Assembly (NCBI GenBank): GCA_023935145.1
Contig: CM043700.1
Location: forward strand, 38,482,620-38,546,619
DNA: 64,000 nucleotides
Reading direction: 5' to 3'
Origin: Bretschneidera sinensis
Lineage: Eukaryota; Streptophyta; Magnoliopsida; Brassicales; Akaniaceae
A program made the translations under genes and the position numbers. Shown in pieces: positions 11,507-25,800 of this stretch. Each line of letters opens with the position of its first letter. The first letter of the stretch is position 1. The notes under the pieces are model-generated. The model ran no database searches. It saw nothing but the letters and a program-made list of their open reading frames with translations, and was not told the origin of the DNA.

Positions 11507-14500
11507 TTATGAAACAGTTCGACCATAGCAAATAGAAGCAATATAAAGATTCTTCCCCCATTTTTCCTGCAAAAGAAAAATTGTAAATTTTATGTTGTTC
11601 AAGATGAAAAACGAAATATGTGAAGAAAAAAAAAAGAAATCTAAATGAACGACCTTGACATGAGTACTAGGGAAGGCAGAAGTTCTAAGAGTCTCTTGAG
11701 TCTCATCTGGAAGTTTTCTTCTCGGCACACTAAGAACAAGAGCAGCCTGGTCCCACGTTGCTGCAGTTGATGTGATGCGATAACCACTGTCCCATCTCCG
11801 ATGAATGCCTTCACTAGGATATAGAAAATCCAGCTCCACAACCTGCAATTAAACCCCAGCAAAAGAAACTGTTATGTCAGAAATTTTCTCCTTTCCAGCA
11901 TAATGAATTCAATTTGACAGATATTCAAAAATGCCAACAAGACCTGGTCAGAAAATCCAGCACCACGAGACATTACAATTGCCCATCTACTTCCAGCAGT
12001 GGCCATCGCAGTGACATAAAAACCCTCCCTCCATTTTTTATTTATCCACTTAAAAGGAAATGAATCACTGACTTTATAGGATTGCTGTAAATACTGGGTC
12101 CCTGGATTTAATAAAGCAACACAATTTAGTGTCGCAGATAGTCAAAGTTAAAATTATTATTGAGTTAAAAAGTAAAAGGAAAACAAACTAACCCTTAGAC
12201 ATTACGACTAATGAACTTCCATTATTAGCTCCTGCTATTGCACTGATGTAGTAATTCTTCTCCCAGTGTTCCATAATCCATTCCTTCAAAACAGAACAAA
12301 ACTGACATGGTTAATTTGTTGACTTGAAAACATAACTTAAATGCTATAAGCACAAATTATCAGCATCCAACTTGCATGATGAACAGGAAATAAGCAATGC
12401 ATATTCAAGTACGTAGTATGAAATGTTACAGATTTGCAAAAGATAACCACATCAGATATAATATGTAACACAAGCAACCTTGTGAAGAAAGTATGGAGAG
12501 AGTTCATAAACTTGAGCAGTGAAGCCAGTTCCAGCATCCATAATTAGAGCCCATAGATTTGAACAAGAAGCCACACTGCTGATATATAACCCATCTTCAT
12601 TTCCTTTCTCAATATGCTGGGAGAGCCTCACATCTGCCACGTTATAATGATATCTACAACAGAAGGGAAACATCAACCTTTATCCTTCTATCATAGACTA
12701 GAAGAGCTTATTGACTTCAACCCCATACCTTTGCTTCATTGGCCTACGAGCATTGTAAACACTAATCCATTGTGTTGCCGGCATCCCCATTCGAATCTTC
12801 TTCTTCGGTTGTTCATCTTCTTCCTCCTCCATTGTCAATCGTCCCCTTTTATGTCCTACTTGATATATAAGCTTCACAATACAAAATATGAATAACAAGT
12901 AAATTCCAAACCACGTTTCAGACATATTTGCGTCTAAGAACTAGTCAAATCATAAACTATTAGAGCAAAGAAAATCTAAAGTACCTTCTGAGCACCATCA
13001 GTGTTTATTGGCCTAATATCTGGATTTGGACCAACAATCCCATCGAAAAGGGAGACATACTTAGCATAATTGGGTTCTTCATCAAACTTCAAATTCACCA
13101 CATACTCAACAAACTGTCGGAAAGGCTGAGGGCAAAAACAACACAGAGTTTCTGGCGATGTGGCCATCTTCTTCTTGCACACAAGGAACCCTTTATTTTC
13201 TCCCTAAAGAAATCACTATGCATTAGAAGGGCGAACAAAATAAATATAAGCGTGAGCCTTCAAAGTTAGAAGCTAGAAACCTGATATCCTTGCCAAGGCA
13301 ACCTGCCACGGAGAAGAAAAATGAGCGTGTAAGCAAGAGACTCCAAGTCATCCCTCCTGCTACCAGTCCTACCAAGATGAGCATGCACACTAGCATACCG
13401 CACTGTTCCCCTGCAGCACAGGAATTACAAAACACGATAAATCATTATGTCAAATAAAAAGGACAGCAGAATCCCCAAGCTGCGATAAAGCTAACTTCTC
13501 ATCATATAATTACATCAGTTTAATTTTTACCTAAATACATCCGGACGTTGATCATATTCAACATGCCGGCCAGTTGAACTATCTCGCCACTTGGTTGCTG
13601 CAAGGTCAAAAAAAAATAAGCATTAAGTGTAATTCTAAGCTGCTAGGAGGAAATAATGTACCTTACAGCTTACCTAATCCGAGGTCAACAAGGAATAGTT
13701 TTTTCTCATCAGGAGTTCCAGGGGGTCCAAGCAAAAAATTCTCAGGTTTGACATCCCCGTGCACATATCTGCCAAAAGATAGAAGCAGGGATATCATAGT
13801 TGATAGCACCATATACATTATAGCAACAGAAGAAAAAAAATGAAGCAACATTGATCTTGTATGGGCATTAATCGTCATAAATAACTGAGGCGTAGAGTTA
13901 TCACTTAGTTTTGTAGAACGTAAACTGGGGTAGTAAGAACATAACTCATAGCCCTTCCACATTCAAACCCACACCTCAAGACTCCAGACTTCACCAAGAA
14001 TTCTCAATCACATAATAAAATGATCCCCAATTTCTCATTCTATGCCCAAATTAACAGGAGAATTAAGGTTGGTTTGGAGACTGAGACAGATCACATGCCC
14101 TATCTAAAAGCCTACCACACAGATTATCAAAACTTATTGCTGTCCTACATAAATAAGAAACCTATTGAGTCCAGTATAAAACATTTATCATTGTATTTCA
14201 TAGGAAGGGGTGGGAGTGAAGAAAAGATCATAAGCAGCATTTATAAAAGAAATATCACCCTTTAGAGTGCATCTTCTCCAGTATGGAGATTGCCTCAATG
14301 GCAATACATGCAACCATTTCGATAGACATCCTGAAATTGTAAAGAAAACAGTAAACATTAGATGGTTAATTCAAATAAAAACTCAATAACAAATAACAAA
14401 GCAGGAAGAAATCCTTACGTGTGTGAGTTGTTATTCCAAACATCCCATAAGCTAGGTCCCAGCATATCCATCACCTGTATGCAATAAACAGAATTAAGTC

Positions 14501-15765
14501 AAAGGGTCATTTTAAGACCAGACAGCTACACGGCCATAACATCACTGTCATAAAAAAAAGGCAACTGACACAAAAACATACCATTACGTAGTAGTCACCT
14601 TGCCGGCCTTTGAAATGTACCCGTGGCACACCATGACTGCCACCAAGTGCACTGCACAAACAGCAGAATGAGCAAGAGTTACCTGACATGGTATGTATTT
14701 AAAATTGAGAGCACACTGCAAACCAAGCACATAACAAGAAATGGTAGAAGTCCTACTTGTAAACTTGCCACTCATATGGTGGAGCATAGTTACATCCTTT
14801 GCTACTTCTATGCTCAAATTTCAAGGCTACCTGTAACATAAACAGATTACATAATGATATCGACAATATAAGCCCTAGTTTAAGCACATAAATTGTGTAG
14901 ACGATAATGCCATACCTCTAAAGCTCCTGGGCCAGTTCTTTCATGTAAATTTGTGAAACCCATTCGTCTGCCCACATAGACTTGTCCAAAGCCTCCTTTC
15001 CCAAGCTTTCTTTCTATTTTGTACATAGGAGAACCACCAACCTGGACCTGTTGTAATCAAACCGAACAATAAGATGCATTTTCCAAACTACATAACCACA
15101 TTACCATGATTTCTGAAGTGTAATCTATAACCTAGCATCTGAAGAACATGTTCTTTGTAACATTTACCTCCTGGAGTTGTGGCTTGCTTAAATATAAATT
15201 AACGTAACTAACACAGAAGAGAAAGAGACAATCATTGAGGGCACAGAAATATACCCAACAAGCTAAAACTGGAAATAAATTCGATTTTCTTAGTGAAAAA
15301 ATAAAACCAAAATTTTGAAATCCAAGCATCATTCAATATGAAACGAAAATAAGTTAGAAAAAATGGAAGCCTTCACAAACAAACTAAGATAAAACTGGTT
15401 GGCAGTAGCTTTGCTGGCTATTTTTTTCATAATCCATCGAAAGAAAATCCCTTTCATAATCCATCGAAAGAAAATCCATTAAAAAAAATCACCTTCTCGG
15501 GAAGCGGAACTGTGCTTCCCTCATCCTTAGCTCCAAGGGCCTTATCAGCCTTATCGGCCTTATCGGCGCTCCTTCCGTGGCTTTCGTACTCATCCATAGC
15601 TGCCACTCTCAAACGGCCTGTACCGTTCACCATTTGCTGTTGTTTGTAATTGTCCTTTTTCCGCTTGTTCTGTGCGATTTTCCTAGACTGACCAGTGGGT
15701 TTGTTTGGTTGTGTAATCGGGACAATCGGGTTCTGGTTCCGATTTCTACGTGCTTGGCTAGACAT
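11507..15765 (-). CDS. MLK: MUT9-like / casein-kinase-1-like protein kinase
   Basis: This is a plant Ser/Thr kinase of the MLK/PPK (EL1-like) group, nuclear kinases known to phosphorylate histone H3 and light-signalling proteins. Sixteen exons join in frame: 15765-15493, 15047-14916, 14830-14757, 14651-14582, 14474-14419, 14330-14259, 13768-13674, 13597-13531, 13410-13281, 13203-12985, 12871-12729, 12653-12479, 12283-12193, 12101-11944, 11842-11654, 11566-11507. They give 668 codons including TAA. An N-terminal basic, disordered region (about residues 1-91) precedes the kinase domain. Visible motifs are the glycine loop [12 protein letters not shown], the lysine in VALKFE, the catalytic loop HGDVKPEN (HGD in place of HRD) and DLG in place of DFG. 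The long C-terminal half holds KKK-type basic runs (a likely nuclear signal) and the conserved family tail ending SICYGRTVS. No lesion is visible. Confidence 0.93.
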
Positions 15766-16060
15766 CCATGAAGAGACGCATCTCCGTGAAGATTCATGGA
15801 GGTTCTAGAATTGGAGATGATTTTTATAACGAGATTCGGTTTTGCAAGCGAAAAAATTAAGAGAGAGATTGGACATAAGAGGTTAATTAATGGGAATTTG
15901 GAGATCTGGAATTGAAGAAAAAAATTGTCTCAATGGTAGAAGAGAGGAAGGGGTGTGGTGCGAGAGAAAACAATGTTCTCTTGATTTTTCACTCTCTTTT
16001 TTTTCTTTTTCCCTGGTAACTACTTTGTTTTCGATTTTCCAGTTGAAAATAAATCCATTT
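15766..16060 (-). promoter_or_regulatory. 5' leader and promoter region of the kinase gene
   Basis: This is the sequence upstream of the kinase start codon on the minus strand. It holds a long pyrimidine/purine tract (TTTTTTTTCTTTTTC around 15995-16010). I could not assign a TATA box or transcription start with confidence. Confidence 0.35.
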
Positions 16061-19000
16061 GTAGGGTCAGGGTATACTCGAGCCCGAGTGTATTCTACTT
16101 AAAATTAGAAGGTTCGAATGGAATTGAGTTTAAAAATTGTATTTGAGTTCCATTTTGTTTGTTTGAGTTCAACCGAGTTTATTCGAATTTGATCTCGAAT
16201 TTTAATTTTTTTATTAAAGCATAAATATAAATTTTAATTTTAATAAATAAAAATATTAATATTAATATCGACTCGATTCGAGTATAATAATACTTTATCG
16301 AATTGTTCGATAATCTTTCAAATCCAATCTTAAGAAATTTGTGTTCGTCTCGATAAACTAATCAAATCTAATTTTCAAATTTGATTTCAATCTAATCGAA
16401 TTTTGAACAAACTTAAATTCGAATAACTCGATTCGAATAAAAAATGTCTTCTAAAAATAATATATTTTATTTTTATGCAACTAATATAATAATAATTTTT
16501 TAAAATACTCAAAAGACCTAGTGTGGTTCAGCTTTAGTTAAGTTTGAGTTTCTATTTGCCAGAGAATATTATTTTGTTATAATGGGTATAAATTATTTTA
16601 TTCATATTCAAATTATTTTTTTATAAGTAATTTATATTCAAATTCTTAAGAAACCAAATCTCATTTATTAGAAAAACAAAAAAAAATTATTTTATTAATA
16701 ACTAGTTATTATGAAACGTGTGTTATACATTATAAATATTATGTGTGATTGATTTTTATTATTTTTAGATATAAATTAAATACTAATAAAATAAATAATA
16801 TTTTAATTTTGATTGGAACAAAATAATACAATCATCAAAATTTATAATATTAAAAAATATTAATATTATTTTAACGTGAATAAAATTTAATATGTTAGCA
16901 AATTTGTTATTATAATATAAATCTAATCATTATTTTTTGTTAAATTAGCGTATTAAATTACATAAAAACATATTTTTTGTGATTAGTAATGAATTGTTTT
17001 TTATTTCTTTGTTCATATATTAAGAACCATTGGTGTTATTAGAGTTTATACAAACCCAATATATTGATAAATTTATTAACAAAGTAAAAATATTATAAAA
17101 ATAATTTTTAATTGAATAATTATAAATATATTATATATATTTACTTACAAAGTAATAAAGTTTTTACAGAAAAATTTGTTTATATTGAGTAATTTTTTTA
17201 AAGATTTGGCAAATGACTTGTTTATATATAATCAAAAGTAAAACCTGATTATATAAAAAAAAAATTGTAAATTTATAATTTAAATACATGATAAGTTATT
17301 GTTTGTGGATTGCTCAATTATATATATGGAGTAATTTTTGAACTATTTGCAAAATAGTTTCTTAGATAGAGAATCTTAATTTAATGAATAAAAAAAATAC
17401 TTCACCTAAAAAAATTATTATGTAAATATATTTTATCTGTATATTTATATAGGGCTTATATGTATGAATTTAGTTACAAATTGATAGGATTTTGTGCCAA
17501 AAGCTATTCAACTCAAATAAATAACTTAAACTGCACAAAAGCACCAAGTACCACATTTCGATTGGCCCCAAACCTGAGCCTCTGCCACGTAAAATAATTG
17601 CTGTAACACCTGGCCCAACAATGATCGTTAAGATAATAAAGTTTTAACCTGTCAAAGATTCTAATTAAACTACACAATTTTATTTGCAATGTTTTGTCTG
17701 TTGATATAGAACAAACACAAATTTGACTGCAAAGCAAGTGCTTTATTGATTTTTATTTTGTTTTTAATTTTTAATTTTTTTTATTTTTCATTTAATTAAA
17801 TTTTCCTTAAAAAGTTTCAATCTATCACAACTTATTGACAGTTGAATGAGACAAATTATGTATAGTGCACTTATTGTTGAAAGTTTTCAAAATAACAATT
17901 ATTGACTTAGTGATTATCATCATGACTTATAAGTATATGAGCTGTGTATTTTAAAGTTTTGGGACAAATTTTCAGATCAACTACTTCTTCATGAATAAGG
18001 AGAATTACTACCATGAATATATTGAGGGGTTAAGATAAAATAGATCATTGTTCTATTTAAACGGTTAATAACGTAAATTTATAATAAAAGCTTTAATTTA
18101 TAAACGAGGGAGACACAATCCATTTTTTTGTCATCTTTTTATATCAAACATAAGATTGGATGGAAAATATTTAATTCTATCATCCTTTTAATTTTATTAA
18201 TCTCTTAATTCAGTGTATCAATCGTGCATTTATTCTATTATTCGATAATGTTTACGTTACGTGCGCGCGATAAAAAGACTCATATTCTTGTAGCTTATCA
18301 GTCATTTGACATCTAAACTCATCCAATACACTAACGATCTGATTGGTAGATACGAAAGCAAAAGAAATGAAGAAGGAGAAGGTGAATTTTTTAAAAAAAA
18401 AAAATTATATTTTTCATCGTATGTTTAGTAAAAACAATAAAAATGTGAGAGAAAAAATGCCTAAAAAATAAATTATTTTAGTTTTCTCTCTCCAATCTTT
18501 TTAAATATAAATGATTATAATTTATACATGTGAGAAGAAAATAATACTTAAATTACTTTTCAATCTTTCGTATCAAACTATAAAAAATAAAAAATTGTTC
18601 TCCATTGTCTTTTTCTTCCTAACTTTTCATTCCTCCCACTTCCATCTCTTGCAATCATGGCCTACCAATGAAAAACACATAACAAGTTACTTAATTTTGG
18701 GCTACTTGCAATCATAGCCTGCCAATGAAAAACACATAACAAGTTAATTTTGGGCTACTAGTTTGGGATGATTTGGCTATCCTTTCCATTTTTTTTAATT
18801 GAATATGTGTTATAAGTATAATGATACTTTAGTTAATTTGATCGCAATATAAATCCACATGACTATTATGTAAATTATATATAAAATTATAAACCCATAA
18901 CGTTACCATATTAAGTGAAACGAATAATTAATAAGTGAAATCAAAGCTTTATTGGGATATCATTTCTCTTGATAAGATGGACAATTTTGTCTTTGGGAGA

Positions 19001-20940
19001 CATGAAACGTCTGTTCAGTTGTGAAAAATTATTATTTTTATTTTTTTAAATATTTTCTTTAACAATTTAATATTTATAATATAATTTAGAAAACAATATT
19101 TTTCTTTTTAACATAATATTGAAAAAAAAATTGAGAAACATTTTTTTCTTCAATTTTTTGGTATTATGTCGAAAAGAAAAATATTGTTTTTTAAATTATT
19201 ATAATAATAATATCCATATTGATGAAAAAAATGTTAGGGAAATTATAAATGAGAAATTTTCATTATTATATTTCAAGATGCAATCAAATTGGTTTAATTT
19301 GTACTTCACCAAAAAGACAAAACAGAAAAGAAAAGAAAAGAAAAAGAAAACAGGTGTGGAAATGGGGGACAAGTAAGTAAATATTGGGCTATCATTTTGA
19401 ATTGAGACCCAAGTTTATATTGTAGTATTGGGCTCCTAGAATGGCCCAGGCTGGTTCAAATTGCTTACGTTTTTGTAGAGTTCAAGCCTGCAATTTTCTC
19501 TTTATCATCTGACTTAATCATGTTAAGTTTCTTTAGAATGAGAGAAACGAAACAGATGAAGAGGTGGGAATGAACAACCAAATTCATAACGAGGAACATA
19601 ACTTCTTGATTGAATGATCAGTCTCCCCAGTGAAATTGATATTATTGTTTTTTATAAAATATTTTCAACACTCATACAAAATAGTATAATTATCATTAAA
19701 TGGATCCATCGTTTACATATACAAATTCACGAAGGTGAAACGACAACACATATAAAAAAATAAATAGATCTATCAGTAATATAATGTAATGCGTGTATGC
19801 CATGGTAAATGTTGTGAAGTTGTGATATATATTTTACGAGTCAAACTCATTACATTTGTATATGCAAAATATATAAAAATAATAATTAAATAATTTTCTA
19901 TAGCTTAAGTTGAGTTTTTTTTTAATATTTAAATTTTACTTGCAAAATTTATAATATTTCAATCGATTTGCATGTGAAGGAATATGTTAATGTATAAAAA
20001 AGATAATTGAGTCCATTTCAATTTTATTGGATGTTTTAAAAAATACATAAATAATTAAGTTATTTTTCATATCTTTACCTTTTTCGAGTAAGTGACAATG
20101 GGTTAGGGGTGTTGTATTGTGATAATTCCTCCAAGTGATCTTCAGATATGGATACTCGTGATGCTTTCTTTCACATTAAACTTACAAAAAAACCATCATA
20201 TGAGCCACATCAATCAGTTACTGTCACCTTATTTATATCCATTAACACTAATTTTTTTAAAATGTAAAGTTGTTAAGTTAATACTCCAATTTTGTGACAC
20301 GTAATCATGTTGCTAGTCTAGTGTTTTTTGGTTTATTTCTTTCGTGATTTAAATATTATTATTATTTTTCATAAATTAAAATTTTTGAGATAAATAATAA
20401 TTCAATTATTCTTTTAAACCATTAATACAATTTATTATTATTACTAAGATCCTAACAAGTACAGGACCCACAACATTAACGTGGTTTAAATTGAGATTTT
20501 ATGATTTTTTAGGAGAAAAAAATAAAAAGTATATCTATTTACTTTATTTTATTTAATGTACAACATATTAACCGGAGAATTAAAAAACTCAACGACAAAA
20601 AAACATAGGAAATCGATTTCACACTTCACTATTGACAGAGCATATTTTTTTTACATAGACCGAAATCCTAAGAAATGTTTGGATTGAAGACATCAAACAC
20701 AAATCCATGTCGTAAAAAAAGAAAAATTCTCGTCATCGATATAATCTAATGTCTCCAGCCAAAACATATCCCACCGGTCTAGGCAAAAATTAATCTATCA
20801 AGCTGTTAACCTGTTACCCTAAGCAAAACGGCAAGTTGTCCCTTAATGTACAACTATAAGAAGCGTGAGCTTTTGTGCTCCCTGGGCCCTGCACCATAAG
20901 GTATGTGTACTGTTTTACACGCCACGTGGCCTACATGACA
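16060..20940. other. AT-rich intergenic DNA, no gene seen
   Basis: Nearly 5 kb without a supportable gene. From 16070 to 16450 there are many repeats of TCGAATTTGA and CTCGATTCGA type, which look like the remains of a transposable element. Short open frames at 17.5, 18.5 and 19.1 kb have low-complexity or Lys/Phe/Asn-rich composition and no family resemblance. A two-copy tandem duplication is listed separately. Confidence 0.5.
18649..18762. repeat. Two-copy tandem repeat, about 57 bp
   Basis: TTGCAATCATGGCCTACCAA and onward, through AACACATAACAAGTT to TTTTGGGCTACT, is repeated once with a few changes. The starts are at 18649 and 18706. Confidence 0.8.
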
Positions 20941-20942
20941 CC

Positions 20943-21521
20943 TCAGCTATAGTAATCCGCTGCTGTCCATTTATGCAACCGCAATTCATGGTAAAACCTC
21001 TCGATGAACTCCTCAACCCCTTTGTCCACGTGGCAGCTTTCAGTAGCATCCTCCAACGGGAACGGCGAGTCCGTTATCCTCACTCGCCTGCCTACCGGGC
21101 CCACCAACGGTGATGCCTCTGCCACGTCATAGTCAGAAGGAGAAGGTGGCTCGTGTCGATGAGTACTAGATTGGTGGTGGTGCACGTGGCGCTTGTGATA
21201 TGGGTAATGGGCTTTGCGCTTATTGACGTGGAAGGGGATGTAGGGTTGGTCAGCTGGGCTGTTGCTACAGCTGAACTCGTACTCTTTGGGAATGGGAGAT
21301 ACGAATGACACGTGCACGTCATGTGATGATCGGCAACTGAGTGCGGTGTGATAATGGAGCATGAGGTCGTGTAAGGACTTCCCCGTGATCTTGCCACGTT
21401 TCATCAAGAGGTTGAGAACGATCATGAGCTTGGTCTTTGAGAAACCCTTCTGTACCATAAACAAAACGGTACGTACCACGTTGCTCAGCTTTTTAGCTAT
21501 CACCGGTGGGCTTGGTTCCAT
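20943..21521 (-). CDS. DUF761 protein (cotton-fibre/ACRE146-like)
   Basis: A single uninterrupted frame of 192 codons plus TGA, with no introns. The start MEPSPPVIAKKLSNVVRTVL is followed by a conserved-looking basic segment (MVQKGFSKTKLMIVLNLLMK). Residues about 105-130 are rich in His and Lys. Near residue 150 is VRRVRITDSPFP-type sequence, and the C-terminus carries the DUF761 signature VDKGVEEFIERFYHELRLHK. Members of this plant family are small, often stress- or elicitor-induced proteins, and their biochemical role is unknown. The gene is more GC-rich than its surroundings, as expected for a coding exon in this AT-rich DNA. It has no close gene neighbours. Confidence 0.85.
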   Translation of the reverse strand: MEPSPPVIAKKLSNVVRTVLFMVQKGFSKTKLMIVLNLLMKRGKITGKSLHDLMLHYHTALSCRSSHDVHVSFVSPIPKEYEFSCSNSPADQPYIPFHVNKRKAHYPYHKRHVHHHQSSTHRHEPPSPSDYDVAEASPLVGPVGRRVRITDSPFPLEDATESCHVDKGVEEFIERFYHELRLHKWTAADYYS

Positions 21522-22450
21522 GTTTAACTGAGAAAGCTAGTGTTCTTCACTTTCTTTCTTTTGTTTTTAACCCTTCTGAGAGAGGGAGATAGAGATGTGT
21601 TATGGCGTCAATTGAGATTTTGAAGAAGGTAAGGGGGAGGTACTTAAAAGGGCCGAAAAAGGCAGACTAAGGCGGCATTAAAATAAAATAATTATATTTG
21701 TTATTATTATATTCGAGATGATTTCGGTTTAAAGTAAATTTTAAATTGAAATTTGTTTTTAAAATTTTTAAAAATTCAATCATATTATCAAAATTTAATG
21801 AGATTTAATTTAATTTAATTTTTAATAAATTTTTAAAATAAAAATTTAATTTAAAATTGATTTTAGACAAGACCGAAACAACAACCGTTTATCTGTCTGT
21901 TTTCTTGATATTTTTGTTGCTTTCTTTTATTGTTAATTAATCGTAATTTGTTATCCTCTAGTATAAGAGTTAGATGTTACAAAGTGCTTTAGTAATTAGT
22001 GCCTCAATTATTGAAAGGGGTTGATTTTGATTGAATTGACCAAAATTAGATTAGTTTTATCATAATTTTCTTATTAGAAATGTTAATTAATCATAATCAC
22101 TGTCAAGGTATTATGAATCTATATACGATGCTACCAGATTGTTCTATTGGGCTGTCAAAGATAGATTATCTGAAATTATCATGAACCAACTATCCTGCCA
22201 CGTGGTTGTCTCCTGTGCATTTGGATTCATCGTATTAAAGGTTATGGATGGGTTCAAATTAAAGAAAAAAAAAAGAAGCAAAGTGTGAAGGGAAGCTGGC
22301 AGTGGAAATAATTTGGAGAGAAGGATTCAAAAGAGAAACGAAGTGAAGTGAGAGTAGCAAGCAAATCCTTTGTAATTAAGTTAGGTATAAACCTTCATTC
22401 AGTCCTGTATTTTCATATTTCTAACTGTACCGATTCTGTAGACTTTATTT
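21522..22450. other. Intergenic, includes DUF761 gene upstream region
   Basis: About 0.9 kb that must include the promoter of the DUF761 gene. I see no open frame with gene-like composition and no repeat. From 22450 a foldback element begins. Confidence 0.4.
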
Positions 22451-22454
22451 ATTT

Positions 22455-22845
22455 TAGGTTTAATTATAAAAAATAATTTGTAATTGATTTTATTTTTAAA
22501 AAATATTTTAAAAATTTTTTGTAGTAAAAAATATCCTGTGGTTGATTTCATTTTCAAAAAATAAATACTCTGAGTTTTTTTATGGTAAAAAAATATTATG
22601 GAGTATATTTTTGTTAGTCAAAAATATCCTATCATATGATTTTTTTAGTCAACCACAAAATATTTTTTGTTAACAGAAATATACACAGGGTATTTTTTAC
22701 CAAAAAAATCTATCTGAGTATTTTTTGAAAATAAAATCAATCACATAATATTTTTTATAACAAAAAAATTCAAAATATTTTTTAATAAATAATATATCAT
22801 AAAATATTTTTTATAAATAATTTTTTTTATTAAATTAATGAGCTT
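22455..22845. mobile_element. AT-rich foldback (MITE-like) element
   Basis: Two arms of about 170 bp are inverted copies of each other. The left arm has AAAAAATATCCTGTGGTTGATTT and AAAAAATAAATACTC. The right arm, read in reverse complement, has AAAAAATATTATGTGATTGATTT and AAAAAATACTC in the same order. The loop lies near 22625-22665. No transposase and no certain target-site duplication are visible, so I cannot name the superfamily. Confidence 0.55.
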
Positions 22846-22849
22846 AATT

Positions 22850-25800
22850 GCTCATGATGATTATCGATAGAACCCAGAATCTATGTTTATATTATTTTAA
22901 GTGATTCTTAACGATCAAGTACCTTGTACTGTCGGATAAGTGGAGAAACTTTTTTTTTTTTTTTTAAAAATCTAGCTAAAAAAATAATTTGGGCTCTTCA
23001 GAATGGTTGAGATGGTGTTGGAATGCGTTTGGATTCAATAAATTCTGTAATTTTTGTGGAATTGATTTGTATTTTTACATTTGTTATGTTTAAAATAAAG
23101 AAGATTATAAAATTCTTCGTAATGAATCCATTTTAAAATTAAATTAATTAGCTTATCATAAAATCTATTAAAATAAATTCCATAAAATAAAAAATATAAT
23201 GTAATGTTTATCAAAATATTTTTTTTCCTCTTCCTTTTTTTCCCTCGCCATTTCTCTTTTAAATTATTTATTTATTTTAAACATTTAAAACATAAAAATT
23301 CAATTGAATTCTATAAATTAACAAAATAAAATCAAAAATAAAAATTTATTTCAATTTATTTCTAAATGAATTTTATTTTCAATTTATTTAAAAATTAAAT
23401 GAATTTCATTTTTATTTTATTCCAAACTGAGTGTTACTCGATGATTTGATATCAATTAATATTTGTGTTTGATCTAATGTTCCGTTTGGTTATGATAATC
23501 AAGGTTGTAATGGAATACTCATTCATCCCGTAATGATCATTATATTGTTTGATTGGTTTAAAATAATTGTAATGGGTATTACATTGTAAAGTTAATGACA
23601 CCAAAACGTTGTAATGGGCATTACACTTTTGAAGAAGTGTATTGACCATTACATTACAACTTTGATTCATTTTGAATTTACAATATAAATAAATGTTAAT
23701 ATAATATTATACTAAATATAATTAAAATAATAATAATATAATACAGTAATAATAATATAATATATTAGTAACCCTTAATAAATACCAAAATAGTATTAAA
23801 AACTAAAAAAATATAAATAAATTAATAAATATTTAAAAATATAATATAAGATTATACTAAATATAATCAAACAATTAGATAATATCATTATAGTAAATAA
23901 TACAGTTTAATAAAAATAAAATAAAATATTATTATATTAGTAATAATTAATAAATAGAAAATATATTATTAAAAAATAAATTAATTAATAAATATTTGAA
24001 AACATAATTAAATATTAATATAATACTATACAAGAAATCAAAATATAATACAATATCGTTTTAATAAATAATATAATATTATGATAGTAAATAATATGAT
24101 ATATATAATAAAATGGTAATAATATTAAATATCATAAAATAATAATATATAAATAATAACATAATATTATTATAGTAAAAATATAAAATATTAATAATAT
24201 AATATAATAAATAAATAATAATACTAATATAATTAACTAATATAAGATAATTATATGATAAACCTAATCAAGTCTCCGGTAACTCCTCCTTAGCTTCGTA
24301 GGTAGTCATGCACCTTGAAAGAATTATTTAGCCTCCTAGTTAAAATGCAGTTATAATTTTTTCACTTAAACTTCTGGTATCGAAGAGAATTAATAAGAGA
24401 TTTAATTGAACAAAATTAAAATTTTGGGACTTGCTCGATCAAATTGAAATTCTAAAAACAAATTTGATCACGTGGTTAAACTCAGTAAACCTATTAGATT
24501 AAATTGAATTTTTGAAATATATATATATATATATTTCAGCATTAGTGGCCTACAATTTGTGGTTCATATCTCATGAACTGTTAGTGAAACTAGGTCATTG
24601 CTCTAATGCTCTTATAATGACAGGACAACTACAAGATTTCTATTTTGAAGTAAAAAACAATAACAAGTGATTCACATGCCGGCAAAGATTGAGATACTTG
24701 GAGAAAAAAAAAACTTGAAACTTATCCACAATGAGGCCTTTTCGTTTTGTGTCTGTCTCCTCTCCATTTAAGCATTTCTCCAGTTTTCCTCGATGCATCT
24801 TTTGATGACCGACACTTAATTGGAAAGCTTTAGTTTCAAAGGTTAAAATTAATAATTGGGTTACTTAAATACTGTCTGATTAACTCATGGAAACAAGAAA
24901 CTCTCTCTTTTTTTGTTTATAAATAAATTGTTAATGCTTAAAATTGAGGTTTTTAGATTGAGAAATAGTGAGTGTTTAGTAATTTTATTATTTTGTAAAA
25001 TTGTATAAAACAGTGAGATTGTTAATGAATGTAACAATGAGATTAAATTGTTATGATTACAAAGTTAAAAAAAAAAACACTGAAAATGAAAAAAGCAAGT
25101 AAAAGATGGGTTTAGATTTTAAAAGGAAAGAGAAAAAAAAAACATGAGAAACGTTTTATCCAATTGGAGATAAAGATTTTGAGGGGAGGAGAGACCGGTA
25201 AAGAGGAAGGGTTTCTATAAATTTTTGTAAAGTAGTTTGATTGCTTTTAACTAGCATCTCAACCGTTTAAACTAAAACTTTCCACGTGTCCATCATCAAA
25301 AGATACATAAAGAAAAATAGAAGCAAGTTGTAATGCAGTGGAGTTATACCCGTTTGATGAACGTTAAAAAAAAATTATTCAAAAATACTATTTGATGAAC
25401 GGTACTTAAATACTATGCAAAGTTATTGAAAAAAATCTACACCTTAAATTTAATTGGTAGCAAATCCTGCCACAGATTCCACCTATGATCAACTATGATC
25501 ATATTGTAACTTTTAAATGGTTTTAATTAGTTACCCAATCTATTCTATTGACAAGAAATTGGAAAATTAATTATACATGTGCATTAGTAACAACGTTTTT
25601 TACAAAAAGTAAAATAATGTAACGATAATCTTTTTTTTTATGAAGATTGTGATTCTTTTTTATCATGTGTTATATATAAATCTGTCGAGCAAACAAACCA
25701 ATGTGATGGGGTACCTAAACATAAAAAAAACAGAAAAAACTTTAAGGAACCGTTAAAGGATCAAATGGGTTGTGTTTATGGAGACTCTCCGATATCTAAG

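Noticed and set aside
16060..16450. Possible gene from repeated TCGAAT-type sequence
   Set aside because: Stops in all frames; the repetition looks like a degraded element.
17513..17737. 74-codon frame, minus strand
   Set aside because: Cys/Leu-rich mixture without family resemblance, splice context or neighbours.
21092..21397. Second open frame in the DUF761 region, minus strand
   Set aside because: It overlaps the DUF761 gene in another frame, and its Ser/Thr/His composition reflects the GC-rich gene it shadows.
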